Origin: Nematostella vectensis
Taxonomy: Eukaryota; Cnidaria; Anthozoa; Actiniaria; Edwardsiidae
Assembly: GCF_932526225.1 (NCBI RefSeq)
Contig: NC_064038.1
Location: 4,340,001-4,404,000, forward strand
Length of the DNA: 64,000 bases
Direction: 5' to 3'
The translations under genes were made by a program, and so were the position numbers. Shown in pieces: positions 24,001-33,400 of the stretch. The stretch's first letter is position 1. Each line of letters opens with the position of its first letter. The notes under the pieces are model-generated. The model was not told the origin of the DNA, ran no database searches, and was given only the letters and a program-made list of their open reading frames with translations.

Positions 24001-27000
24001 AAGCATGTGCCATCGCAACATTTCCCTGCACATTTTTAGCACTATCACCATCATCACCACCATAATTGCTTCTGCCGTTTTCATCTGATAGTAACTGATA
24101 CGTATAATCATGGCCACCGCCATCACCATGACCACCAGAAGTTTGATGATTGTCATTATCAAAGCCATCATAATTATACTACGGCAACCACTATCGTCAT
24201 CATTATCACTACCACTATCATCATCACCACAACCACCAGCATCATCATCAATATCACTATCATCATCACCCCAACCATCATCTTCGTCATCAATATCACT
24301 ATCATCATCACCACAACCATCAGCATCATCATCAATATCACTATCATCATCACCACAACCATCAGCATCGTCATCAATATCACTATCATCATTACCACAA
24401 CCACCAGCATCATCATCAATTATCATTATCATCATCACTACAACCACCAGCATCATCATCAATTATCATTATCATCATCACTACAACCACCAGCATCATC
24501 ATCAATATCACTATCGTCATCACCACAACCATCAGCATCATCATCACTAACACTATCATCAACACTACAACCATCAGCATCATCATCACTAACACTATCA
24601 TCAACACTAGAACCATCAGCATCATCATCAATATCACTATCATCATCACTACAACCACCAGTATCGTCATCAATATCACTATCATCATCACCACAACCAC
24701 CAGCATCATCATCACTAACATTATCATCATCACCACAACCATCAGCATCATCATCAATATCACTATCATCATCACTACAACCACCAGCATCATCATCAAT
24801 ATCACTATCATCATCACCACAACCATCAGCATCATCATCACTAACATTATCATCATCACCACAACCATCAGCATCATCATCAATATCACTATCATCATCA
24901 CTACAACCATCAGCATCGTCATCAATATCACTATCATCATCACTACAACCACCAGCATCATCATCAATATCACTATCATCATCGCCACAACCACCAGCAT
25001 CGTCATCAATTATCATTATCATCATCACCACAACCACCAGCATCATCATCAATATCACTATCATCATCACCACAACCATCAGCATCATCATCAATATCAT
25101 TATCATCATCACCACAACCACCAGCATCGTCATCAATATCACTATCATCATCACCACTTCCACCAGCATCGTCATCAATATCACTATCATCATCACCACA
25201 ACCACCAGCATCGTCATCAATTATCATTATCATCATCACCACAGCCACCAGCATCGTCATCAATATCACTATCATCATCACCACAACCACCAGCATCGTC
25301 ATCAATTATCATTATCATCATCACCACAGCCACCAGCATCGTCATCAATATCACTATCATCATCACCACAACCATCAGCATCATCATCACTAACACTATC
25401 ATCATCACCACCACAACCATCAGCATCATCATCACTAACACTATCATCATCACCACAACCATCAGCATCGTCATCAATATCACTATCATCATCACTACAA
25501 CCACCAGCATCATCATCAATATCATTATCATCATCACCACAACCATCAGCATCATCATCACTAACACTATCATCATCACCCCAACCATCAGCATCATCAT
25601 CACTAACACTATCATCATCACAACCATCAGCATCGTCATCAATATCACTATCATCATCACTACAACCACCAGCATCGTCATCAATTATCATTATCATCAT
25701 GAATATTATCACTATCACTTTCATTACCATCATTATCAACATCAGTGTCTCTACTTATCTCTAACATTATATTCTCTGTAGTTATCCACACAGTTATTAC
25801 CTCGCCTATGCGTGTAACTCATAGTCGCGCCGTCTACGAAGCCTCGATCCTCTCGGTGTACAAAGCCTCTGAGCTCCTGCCTCGAACGGTTTTCATCCGC
25901 GTACCGGGAGGGCGTTGCCCCTGCCCTCATCTCCTCCCGGGTAAGGACTATGTCATCATGGGTAAGATAGCACGCAACAAAAAGGGAGAGGTCAGGGTGA
26001 CACTATCACAGAGGAGCTTTGCTAAGAGATGGGATATACCAATTGAGCTTGGCTTGGGAAGGAATAAGCCGGATTGTACAAAGATCGAAAGACGACCGAA
26101 GACGACAGTCGCGCCGACAACGACCAACCGTAAGTGTCTCCCCCCAATTGCAGCTTGTTCAAGTCCCTGCCTCTAACGTAAATTATCAAAGGTTTAACTA
26201 GAAGGTTTAACTCGGTATAGATTGATTCCTAAACTCGATCCACCCTTAGATTGAATCCACGCCTTTCCATGATCAAACTTTTGTCAACTTATAAACTGCA
26301 ATTTTTAATGGTTCGCGAGTTCCGGTTTGAAACTTTCTCAAGCTGTTGTTCTCGCTACTGTTGTTGTTTGTTATTCTCGTCTTCGTTGTTGTTTTTTGTT
26401 GTCCTCTTCGCAAATGTTGTTGTCGTTTTCGGTGTTGTTATCATCGTCGTTCTTGTTGTCGGTGTTGTTGTCGTAGCCGTTGCTGTTGTTGCTATTGTTG
26501 ACGTCGTCTTCGTTTTTGTCGTCAGTGTTGTTATCGTCGTCGTTTTTGTCGTAAGTGTTGTTATCGTCGTGGTGTTGTTGATGTTGTTATAGTCGTCGTC
26601 GGTGTTGTTATTGTCGTCGTTTTTGTCGTCGGTGTCGTTATCGTCGTCGTGTTGTTGTTGTTATTGTCGTTGTCGGTGTTCTTATCATTGTCGTAGTTGT
26701 TGTTGTTATAGCTGTTGTTAGTGTTGCTGTTATACAATCTAAAAGTATGTTTCTACAGAACCAACAACAGCACCAGCCACCCTCCTGGTAACCACGCCTT
26801 CTAGCACGACAGAGAAACCAATAACCGAGTCGCCAGGTCGGTAAAAGAATGCCTCCACTCCAAAATTTAACAGCCTATTTAAAGAAAACCTTAGAAGAAG
26901 AGGAAACATTCGGAAAACCCATGTTTAGTGATCCACGGTGTCTTGTGATTATCAAATACATAAACAAATAAGCGTACATGAAAAGTAATCGAGTCTTTGG

Positions 27001-30000
27001 AAGAGGCATCACGAATGTTTTGGTGACAGACTGTGATAGCATGATAACGATAACGGGTGGTGGAACGTAATAAAATGGTGGCCTAATTATTTTAATGGCT
27101 CACCTTCCTTTCCCATTGTGCACATGTGCACCGTTTTACCGCCAACTATGGGTTTTTATGTATTATATTGTACTCCTTCGTAATAAAAACCAATATTGTA
27201 ATGCATATGATAGATTGGGTTGAGTCGACTTGAGCTTCTTTAATCTGAAATCTCCAGTTCACTAAAACGCTTGTTTTTCATCATAGCCACGTGCCCGCCC
27301 TGCCTTGCGTCACGCCACAAGAACAAAGCCTACTGCTCAAACGACCATGGTAAGATTTACACTGTGTCACGCATTCCGTCACGTCACATTTTCTGCAGAT
27401 ACAATCTTATGTAAGTTATGCACCTCCCCCAAGGGCTTACTGAAACATGAGAGGCTAGCTGAATAATGTCACGCAGCCTTCAGAAACATACATGTCACGC
27501 AATCTTTAGGTAGAGCTAATACAGAAAAAATCGCGGTTTTGTAGTTTCAGTTCACCAACACACACTTCTCGTTGCGTTACATGGCAGTTAGGCCACTTTT
27601 ACACGCCACGCAATCTAAATAGCATTTTTGTATGGATTTGTGGCGTTAAGTAGTACATAACTTCATTCGCCCTCACGCTAGAGTACCATTACTAGTAATA
27701 TGTATATAGTATTATGAGACTTTTTGTGACTTACACACCCAGTTGTCCGAGTGGAGATTGGTAAAGAGCACGTGACCGCTCAGGACAAGAAGGCCTTCCG
27801 CGCGTTTGTCAAGACCATCTACAAGGGTCCCCTCGACCTGTCCGAGATCATCATTCGTGTGTCCGGCTCAAAGTGCTCATGTCCGGACTTCAAAGTCGGA
27901 CAGGACTACATCATTATGGGCTCCGCGCGTTTTGGCAAAAGGGGAGTCTACCGTTTAGTCATGAATAAGGACAGCTTGGCGGAGGAATGGTATTACGCAT
28001 TTAACAACGAGGTCTCCGCACTCAGGCAGTGTGACCTACCCGCGACAACGGTGCCTGTTGCTATGACCACCGTGACGTCAGCTCCGGTTACCTTGACGCC
28101 GAAATGCGGTGCCTGTCGAGAGTCTGAGAATCCTGGGGCTCATTTTTGCATCAGTCAACATGGTAGGGTCAAAGACCATCATGGCTGCTCTCTTTTATTG
28201 TCGTATTAGTTTGTAGAAGACACGTCGTTTTTATAGTGATTTCACATCCTTCTCATGTTAAAAGATATAAGATGAAGTACGACAATTTTTTATTTCTTTT
28301 ATTTTCTTGAAACTCTACGTATAAAATGTATCATCATTTTAACTGTGTTTGAGTTGAGTATCTTGACTTTTTTCGTTTTCTGTTGCAGCAACTGTGCACA
28401 GATCTCGGGAACACTCTATTTCCACAGGCTTCCCATGGACTATTTAGACGGACATATGTTTTATATGTTACACAGAGACTGGATTAGCTTGGGGGGGGGG
28501 GGGACTAACATACTATGCAAAATGGTTAAAAATCTTACTTTTTTAACAGTATCACCTTTTTGGCGGAGGAGAGGAGGGCTAAGAGCATGAGAGAGGTTGC
28601 CTAAGATTCCCTCAAAATATTCAGTTTTCAAAAATATATAATAACATTTATTTTTTTTCTAATCACGACTAAAAATCTTGTTTCTTCTTATTCTAGCTAG
28701 GGCTCTGAAGAATATTCTATCCAATTTAATCAATCGAAGCCGTAACACTTAAACTTCTCGCCCTATATTTTCTTCCTCAGTCATCCTAGCTCGTATCACA
28801 AAGATCCGTTCCAACAAACAACGCACTGTTTACTACGCCGACGTCCTCGCTGCTTACAAGGGTCGTCTGTCTGAGCCAGCGGAGATGCTTATACGAGTAC
28901 CCGGTGGAAAGTGCCCGTGCCCTCCCCTGAGAGTCGGGGAAAACTATGTACTTATGGGGTCCATGAGGACGACAAGTAAAGGCAAAACCAGGATGAGACT
29001 CACCCCTAAGAACTTCGTTCGTGAATGGTCCTTGGAATTCAACAGTAAAGTGGAGGACTACAAAAGAAAATGCGGTATTCCTGTGCCTTTTGTACCGACA
29101 CCAGCAATCAACCGTCCAGGTGAATCTTCAATTTTTCCCGGAATTTTTTTTCGTAGATATTTTTTAATTTTGAAGAGAATAAAATAGCACCCAGTGTTTT
29201 GTGAGGAACTCATTTTAAAATAAATATGATCTCCCTTTACACCTGAAAGCCTTCCCTGTTAATCAAAGCATAAATTTATTTCGCTAATTTTGCTGTATCA
29301 GTTGTCTATCAAGTATAGTTTAGTTAATAATATTCTAAGTAATGTCAATAAATACTTTTTTTTACCTAGAACAAAAAACATTTTTTCTAGGTATTCCCCA
29401 GGAGGATTGGGGGACACAATTTAATAATAATTGCAGTATTTATAGAACATGCAATCTTTATATGTTTTACATATGGTGCCATTTTTGTGGGTGGTGGAAC
29501 ATGATGCATAATGAAAGTGCAGGGAAGGGGGGTTCTACACAAGTTTATGCTGAAAAAAAGTCATGCTGGCTCCGCTTTTAGGCAGTGCCTAAATCTATAT
29601 ATTATTATGCTTTTCTTCATTTTTCTTACATTCTTTGACTTTTTCATTCCATACCATGCCATGGTTATTACTACAATTGAACAACAATAACAACAAAATA
29701 ATTTTATTTGGAAAAATATATACAAAATAGTAACCGAACTCGCAGTTAGCATTAGCTATTCGAGACGGGAGGCCAGTATTCTAAAGTATAGTAGTGGCAT
29801 TTATTTTTGCATATTAAGTTTATTTGTGTGTTCTTTATTCCTGTCCTATCCATGGCTTTATCTGTTTGATTAATATCTGATTTTTTATTGTTCAGCATTC
29901 TGTAAGAAGTGTCAGCCGAGCAGTATCCAAGACTTTTGCTTCAGTAAAAACGGTACAGAAAACATACACCAAGTTTATCGGTTCAGAAAACATACACGGT

Positions 30001-32715
30001 ACATAAAATATACAATAAGCATAAAATATCACCAATTCTATCGAAAACATACACTACAGAAAATATAAACTATAAAAGATCAGCAGAAACATACACAAAC
30101 TTATCGGTACAATCGCGCTGTTGCCGTGCCGATGTTGATTCGATAGTAGCTCTAAATGAGCTGAGCACAATAGATTGCGAGTAGTCCAATTTAAAGCATT
30201 TTCTGTTGCGCGACGTTTGAATCAGTGTCGCGCTTTTCGCGTGCTGCACGACTGGCTAAGCCATGCCTTAAAGACTAAGTTTGAACGACGTATTATCCAT
30301 GAGCCGTATTCAATGCAAAGGCATGCAAATGAAGGTGAAAGAATCGACTTGGTTTTTGCAAGCATTTGCATTGAATACGGCTCATGGATAATACGGCGTT
30401 TGAAGTTAGCCTTGGTGTGGTCCCGAGATTAATTGATTTATGTGCCAAATCCAGACAATCAGACACGGCAGAAGCGCTACATATGGTTCGTGCATAACAC
30501 GCTCATGTTGTAGGTATGACATCGAATTCTCTTATCTGCAGTGTTCCGTGTTCGGGTTGTAAAAGCCTCTCCTCAAGACAGCTCACTCTATAAAGCTTTT
30601 GCCATTACGTCATACAAAGGCGACCTCGCAACCACCCCCTTACTTTCTTTGCGTGTGCCGTCTGGTCAGTGCGCATGCCCAGAGCTGACCAGTGGCCGTG
30701 ATTACGTCATCATGGGTCAGATCAAACGTTTGAAGGAGGATATTCCCATTGTTATCGTTAACAAGAGGAGCTATGTGACGCTGTGGGACGCCAGTCTTGA
30801 GACGGTGATGGGAGTGATGAGGGAGAAGTGTGGAGCGGCCACTAACATCCGGGAACTCGTGCTTCATCCCACCTCTTTCATAGGTAATGACGAGAGGGCA
30901 TGGTAACGATCATCATTCGAATATGGAGAGGGAGGTGTGGGGGAGATGGCGTATGGTGCATCTCGTGCGATTGCTAACTTTATTATCGTTTTTGTTACGA
31001 AAGGGTCTTTGTCACAATTATTTTCTAGCACTTTCAAAATAAAGGTATATATATAATACAGTGCTTGTGTGACTAATATTTCGGGATTCGGGAAATGGTA
31101 ACTAATGATATCATGTCATTTCATGGTGCACCTTTTGTCTCTTGATGGTTACTTTTTGTCTTTAAGCTTTAACACTAATAAAATTGCGATGATCACTATC
31201 TGTTCGTTTTGATTTTACGGCGTTTAGAATTTCCTGTCACCGAAAGAAAGAGCCTTTTAGAAACCTCCTCCAGCTCCGACATGACAAAAGAACGACGGGA
31301 ATACGACATTATAGAGATGGACAGCGGATTCAAAAAGAAGTCCCTTAAGGGTCCGCACTCGACTCTCACGCCAAAAGGTAATAAGAGATTGTGATATATA
31401 TGGTTACCATAGCAGACACCACGGCCGTAGCAGGGGGTGGGGCACCAGGATGGCTGTAACCTCAAATATTTTCCTGATGTTTCTTTATCGTGCCCCCCCC
31501 TAATATTTCAAGGCCTGTTACGGCACTGGAGACGTCTGAGGCGAAAACTAAAAGTCGCAACGGCGTCGAAAGGGATGACCGTAAAAGCTCCACTTACCCC
31601 CATCATAAACTCTCCCCATCTAGAGCTAAATTGTAGTCAAATCTTTGAATGTTTGCGGTTTTCAGGGGAATGCCCACCGTGCGTCACCACCAGACGAAGA
31701 AATCGGATACTATGCACCAGTGACTATGGTAAGGGCAGTATTCCCTCTTTTAACTACAGAGAGCAACGGAAACGTAGACTTGCTTATGAGCGTGGAGCTC
31801 GGTGAAAGGGGAAGAAAAAAAGAGGAATCGTCCTTCACAGTTTATTCCAGTTATTACTTCCCCTCCTGCGTCTTCTCTGCGCCGATTTTCACACGCACAT
31901 TAGTATTTCTACGATTCTTTTTATTTTTCCGTCTACCCTTATTTCGCCAGTGCCCCAGTCCCCGTCAGGCCGATCTTTAAAATCATGCGGGCTGTTGCTG
32001 TAAGCTTGTAAGGGCTTCAATCGTGAACAGTGTCTGGATGCCAGCCGCAAGTTTGTCATCTTAGCAACAAACCAAATGGAAAACATTCTCATCGATTTAT
32101 TTATTATCCCTTTGGCAATTCTAAAGACCGAATTCGGTAAATCAATGAAAACACTATGGATGATGATTTTCGTAATTGTACATTTTAGAAGGGAAGTAAA
32201 TCTGCTTGAATCGCTCAAAATTCCACCCCATACTTCAATGAAAACAACTCCGTTTTATTACTAAAAGCAAAAAAAAAATACAGGAAACTATTTTTTCAAA
32301 AGATATCTCAATGTTAAAAAAACCGACTCGACACCAACATCGTCACGCGACATGGATCCAGAGTCTATAACTTTTTTTTTTCTTCTTCTCAGTTCTGAAG
32401 GTTAAGATCACGGGTCGAGACCACAACGCCACGAGTCACGTGACCCAGTACCACGCGTCTGTCAAGTTCGTGTTCAAACTACGCATGCCCATCAACTTGA
32501 AACTGCATCTGTGGGTTTATAACGATACATGCAACTGCCCTGAACTCCAAGTTGGGGAATTGTACCTCATCATGGGAAATATCGTGCATGAAGGGCGAGG
32601 GAGTAGCACACCTAGGCTTATGTTGAGCAGAGACTCTTTCGTGCGGCGATGGAAACAAGGCCTTAGAGCGAGAATAGAGTCTTTGAAAAAAGCTTGTGCC
32701 AGCGAGGAAAGATAA
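14502..32715 (+). CDS. Secreted ADAMTS-like protein with mucin arrays and five NTR modules (20 exons, 5' incomplete)
   Basis: Exons that I join: 14502-14641, 14857-14911, 15942-16014, 16257-16384, 17013-17148, 17532-17606, 17951-18117, 18515-20150, 20627-23857, 23924-23989, 25782-26129, 26759-26836, 27287-27349, 27743-28162, 28781-29119, 29896-29952, 30542-30883, 31228-31377, 31666-31728, 32393-32715. All borders are AG/GT. Lengths sum to 7890 nt, exactly 2630 codons with the stop, and every splice phase agrees, which strongly supports the model. Domain order: TSP1; ADAMTS cysteine-rich; spacer; Ser/Thr mucin; TSP1-TSP1; long Thr mucin; NTR x5. No metalloprotease domain is seen, so it is ADAMTSL/papilin-like rather than a protease, unless upstream exons add one. 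Proteins of this kind act in extracellular matrix. The start codon and signal peptide were not located. AATAAA at 33287-33292 may end the transcript. I know no named family member with this order. Confidence 0.85.
15020..15941. repeat. Intronic minisatellite, 101-bp unit, about nine copies
   Basis: The unit starts TTTAGTGATCAGCATTATCA and contains CACGTGTACATCACGTGCGC and CTTGTGCTGTAGCCATGTCC. Starts at 15121, 15222, 15323, 15424 and 15525 show an exact 101-bp period. Each unit has two to four CACGTG-type E-boxes. The last partial unit supplies GTGATCAG, the splice acceptor of the exon at 15942. Confidence 0.95.
15942..17148 (+). CDS. ADAMTS-like gene exons 3-5: ADAMTS cysteine-rich domain
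   Basis: Exon 15942-16014 gives QCSKNDAYQLKFNGTDAKW. Exon 16257-16384 gives CLLYCYP...YYFGRARDGTKCSD...CVFGKC. Exon 17013-17148 gives [26 protein letters not shown]. These are the successive hallmarks of the ADAMTS/ADAMTSL cysteine-rich region (DGT.C and GCD...D.[10 protein letters not shown]). The Cys spacing is intact. In relatives this region takes part in substrate or matrix binding. Confidence 0.9.
16680..17010. repeat. AT-rich duplication and TATCTATTTATCCCTG minisatellite
   Basis: A duplicated TTATTATAAATTTATAATTTAT stretch (about 16680-16735) is followed by about a dozen 16-bp units TATCTATTTATCCCTG, with a larger repeat containing GTGGTTCGCAGCCTATAGGG. The array runs up to the polypyrimidine/acceptor of the exon at 17013. 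The GGTACGCAG acceptor itself lies in a variant of the larger unit (compare GGTTCGCAG and GGTGCGCAG upstream). Confidence 0.85.
17384..17555 (+). repeat. 86-bp tandem duplication of an intron/exon border
   Basis: Two consecutive copies (17384-17469 and 17470-17555) of an 86-bp segment contain the branch/acceptor region TTTTGTTCTAG and the first bases of the spacer exon (GTTACTCGGAGCTCTTCACG). The first copy leads only into intron sequence, the second into the real exon at 17532. Confidence 0.92.
17532..18117 (+). CDS. ADAMTS-like gene exons 6-7: spacer domain
   Basis: Exons 17532-17606 and 17951-18117 encode GYSELFTIPKRATTVLISEG... and GEWLMNGDHVVTKPGSQ...YTRLPDNKTEAVMILGPTTQELYVM. This beta-rich sequence opens with the GY..(F/V).IP.GA pattern of ADAMTS spacers. 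The spacer continues into the next exon, ending near VEYEYWLPKD. It has no catalytic residues and is usually a binding module. Confidence 0.85.
17808..17945. repeat. CACGTG minisatellite abutting the acceptor of exon 7
   Basis: Seven or eight units of about 17 bp (AAGGTCACGTGCTAAGAT and the variant GTGCCAAGGGAAAG) are present. The last unit runs directly into GCTTCCGCAG, the acceptor for the exon at 17951. Confidence 0.9.
18515..20150 (+). CDS. ADAMTS-like gene exon 8: end of spacer and first mucin region
   Basis: This 1636-nt exon begins in frame with GLIVNSTSPKVEYEYWLP, the end of the spacer. It then encodes about four and a half copies of a 14-residue repeat (EPVEPVTEDLKPVT) from a 42-bp minisatellite, followed by about 440 residues rich in Ser, Thr and Val with few aromatics and no Cys. 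This is typical of O-glycosylated linkers. The donor is CCAG/GTAAAGG at 20151. Confidence 0.88.
20151..20626 (+). other. Intron 8 of the ADAMTS-like gene
   Basis: A 476-bp intron ending CCCCTCTACAG. It contains an A14 run near 20580 and I see no other feature. Confidence 0.7.
20627..23857 (+). CDS. ADAMTS-like gene exon 9: TSP1 repeats 2-3 and giant Thr mucin
   Basis: The 3231-nt exon opens with two TSP1 repeats: PWGAWTACSTSCGGGFRVR...CNTLPC and WSTWGPWAGCTVSCGGGARVR...CNTDIC. A Ser-rich region follows, then from about 22080 an array of some 50 copies of an 11-residue repeat (PTTTEATTTAK and variants) encoded by a 33-bp minisatellite. A few units are 12-13 residues or carry Met/Ser swaps. 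No Cys occurs in the array. This is a classic mucin-type extended O-glycosylated stalk separating the TSP1/spacer head from the NTR tail. The array length is likely polymorphic and error-prone in assembly. Confidence 0.92.
23924..26129 (+). CDS. ADAMTS-like gene exons 10-11: NTR module 1
   Basis: A small exon (23924-23989) encodes CAPCNLNQRTLERGYCTSDVG and a large one (25782-26129) the rest of a netrin-like (NTR/C345C) domain: SRAVYEASILSVYKA...IRVPGGRCPCPHL..GKDYVIMGK...SFAKRW...C. The pattern CxxC...YC.SD, then PGG.C.CP.L..G.DY..MG, and a final Cys defines the module here and recurs four more times. NTR domains occur in netrins, complement C3-C5, PCOLCE and TIMPs. Confidence 0.88.
23990..25781 (+). 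repeat. Intron 10 filled by an ATCATC-rich minisatellite
   Basis: From about 24040 to 25740 the intron consists almost wholly of ATCATCATCA-type repeats, mostly higher-order units of about 42 bp (TCATCACCACAACCACCAGC, ATCATCATCAATATCACTAT). All reading frames are largely open by composition, so long ORFs here have no meaning. Confidence 0.95.
26340..26740 (+). repeat. GTTGTTGTCGTC-rich simple repeat in intron 11
   Basis: About 400 bp of degenerate GTTGTTNTCGTCGT trinucleotide-type repeat lie between the donor at 26130 and the acceptor at 26757. No gene is seen. Confidence 0.9.
26759..26836 (+). CDS. ADAMTS-like gene exon 12: Thr-rich linker
   Basis: A 78-nt phase-1 exon encoding PTTAPATLLVTTPSSTTEKP and a short tail, a mucin-like spacer between NTR modules 1 and 2. 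The borders are CTACAG and CCAG/GTCGG. It is phase-symmetric, so it could be skipped without a frameshift. Confidence 0.75.
27287..28090 (+). CDS. ADAMTS-like gene exons 13-14 (5' part): NTR module 2
   Basis: The small exon 27287-27349 gives CPPCLASRHKNKAYCSNDHG. The large exon starting at 27743 gives VVRVEIGKEHVT...FVKTIYKG...IRVSGSKCSCPDFKVGQDYIIMG...LAEEWYYAF...C. Same two-exon design and phase-1 junction as module 1. A short Thr/Val linker then leads straight into module 3 in the same exon, so the intron that would separate the modules is absent. Confidence 0.87.
28091..29119 (+). CDS. ADAMTS-like gene exons 14 (3' part)-15: NTR module 3
   Basis: The first part, KCGACRESENPGAHFCISQHG, is fused to the end of exon 14 (donor at 28163). 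The rest is exon 28781-29119: VYYADVLAAYKG...IRVPGGKCPCPPLRVGENYVLMGS...FVREWSLEF...C, followed by a Pro-rich tail. The intron between (28163-28780) contains a G run near 28490 and no supported exon. Confidence 0.87.
29896..30883 (+). CDS. ADAMTS-like gene exons 16-17: NTR module 4
   Basis: The small exon 29896-29952 gives FCKKCQPSSIQDFCFSKNG. The large exon 30542-30883 gives VFRVRVVKAS...YKAFAITSYKG...LRVPSGQCACPELTSGRDYVIMGQ...SYVTLWD...C. Gly is changed to Ser in the PGG motif (VPSGQC). The intron between them carries a 30-bp perfect inverted repeat (30290-30394). Confidence 0.87.
30290..30394. mobile_element. Foldback/MITE-like element with perfect 30-bp arms
   Basis: Arm 30290-30319 (starts GTATTATCCATGAGCCG) is the exact reverse complement of 30365-30394, around a 45-bp loop. 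Outside the arms, CTAAGTTTGAACG and CGTTTGAAGTTAG are weakly complementary, so the original element may have been about 20 bp longer on each side. It lies in the intron before NTR module 4's large exon. Confidence 0.7.
31228..31377 (+). CDS. ADAMTS-like gene exon 18: charged linker
   Basis: A 150-nt phase-1 symmetric exon encodes a Ser-, Lys- and Glu-rich segment (TSSSSDMTKERREYDIIEMD and on) between NTR modules 4 and 5, with no Cys. Borders are CGTTTAG and AAAAG/GTAATA. It fits the frame, but its sequence has no domain signature, so it is somewhat less secure than the NTR exons. Confidence 0.65.
31424..31524. mobile_element. MITE-like element, GCCGTAGCAGG termini
   Basis: It starts GCCGTAGCAGG and ends CCTGTTACGGC (11-bp arms with one mismatch). 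Inner GGGGTGGGGCAC and GTGCCCCCCCC are also complementary. It is 101 bp and non-coding, and shares TATTTTCCTGATGTTTC with the fragment at 6355-6440. It lies in the intron between exons 18 and 19 of the ADAMTS-like gene. Confidence 0.6.
31666..32715 (+). CDS. ADAMTS-like gene exons 19-20: NTR module 5 and stop
   Basis: The small exon 31666-31728 gives ECPPCVTTRRRNRILCTSDYG. The last exon 32393-32715 gives VLKVKITGRDH...YHASVKFVFK...LWVYNDTCNCPELQVGELYLIMGN...SFVRRW...KKAC and ends at TAA. The PGG.C motif is replaced by NDTCNC, which creates a possible N-glycosylation site. The protein ends right after the module, with no membrane anchor, so it should be secreted. Confidence 0.87.
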
Positions 32716-33136
32716 TCATCATGGGAAATAATCGCTGTAAATATTTCTTAGCGGGAAGCTACCGTTAACTCTTTGCGGACGGGACACTATAGAACGCTAT
32801 TTAAAGACCTCGTTGCTCTTATCAAATACTGTATTTGAACACTCTCGGCACTAATTAATACCATTTTAATCTAAGGAGCTCAAAAAATTAATCATAATTT
32901 AATTTTTGAAGTGGTCTACAAAATTTTTATTTTTATCAAATCATTTCAAGCGCCCAGGGACCATTTTCTCGCCAAAACTAAGTGGGAAAGAAAACCTGCA
33001 ATTTTAACAATACTCAGGCTGTACCAGATATTGATTGGTCTGTGGATATATTTTCCCTAGAAAATATTTGTGAGTTAAGAATATAAATATTAAATACGAC
33101 GCACGCTACCGTGGCTACCTAAACAGTTTAAAAGTA

Positions 33137-33400
33137 CGACGCGCGCTACCGTGCCCACCTTGACAGTTTTGGGAAAAGACAATAGAAAGCAACATAAGCA
33201 ACTCCAATAGGGAGGATGTGATATCTGATCACTCAGCCAGCCTGGCAAAGAAATGCTACACTGCGCATTAAGGGAATTCTTTTAGCAATAAAGTTTGTGT
33301 CAAACAAAGCTTATTCACGCATGCCAATGGGGACTTGTGCTGAGAGATCGCGTGACCTAGTCACGTGATCTCTCACCTTGTGGTCACGGTAGCGCGCGCC
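33137..33400. repeat. Nested inverted repeats (possible MITE)
   Basis: GCGCGCTACCGTG (near 33140) is inverted as CACGGTAGCGCGC (near 33384). Between them, at 33341-33375, TGAGAGATCGCGTGAC and GTCACGTGATCTCTCA form a hairpin of 16-bp arms with one mismatch and a 3-base loop. A further GACGCACGCTACCGTG copy lies just upstream (about 33100). Confidence 0.45.

Noticed and set aside
21822-24002. 726-codon minus-strand frame (Val-rich) opposite the mucin exon
   Set aside because: It is the antisense of the ACC/ACT Thr repeat; Thr codons read backwards give Val and Gly. There is no start context or domain. It is a shadow of the plus-strand exon.
24110-25742. Several long frames rich in Asp/Gly/Cys, Met/Val or Ser
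   Set aside because: They are products of the ATCATC intronic repeat on either strand and lie inside intron 10 of the ADAMTS-like gene.
26251-26592. 113-codon Val/Phe-rich frame
   Set aside because: Read-out of a GTTGTTGTC simple repeat in an intron.
28388-28608. Possible extra exon after TTGCAG at 28388
   Set aside because: It contains no NTR or linker signature and is not needed; the 28162 to 28781 junction already keeps phase and completes NTR module 3.
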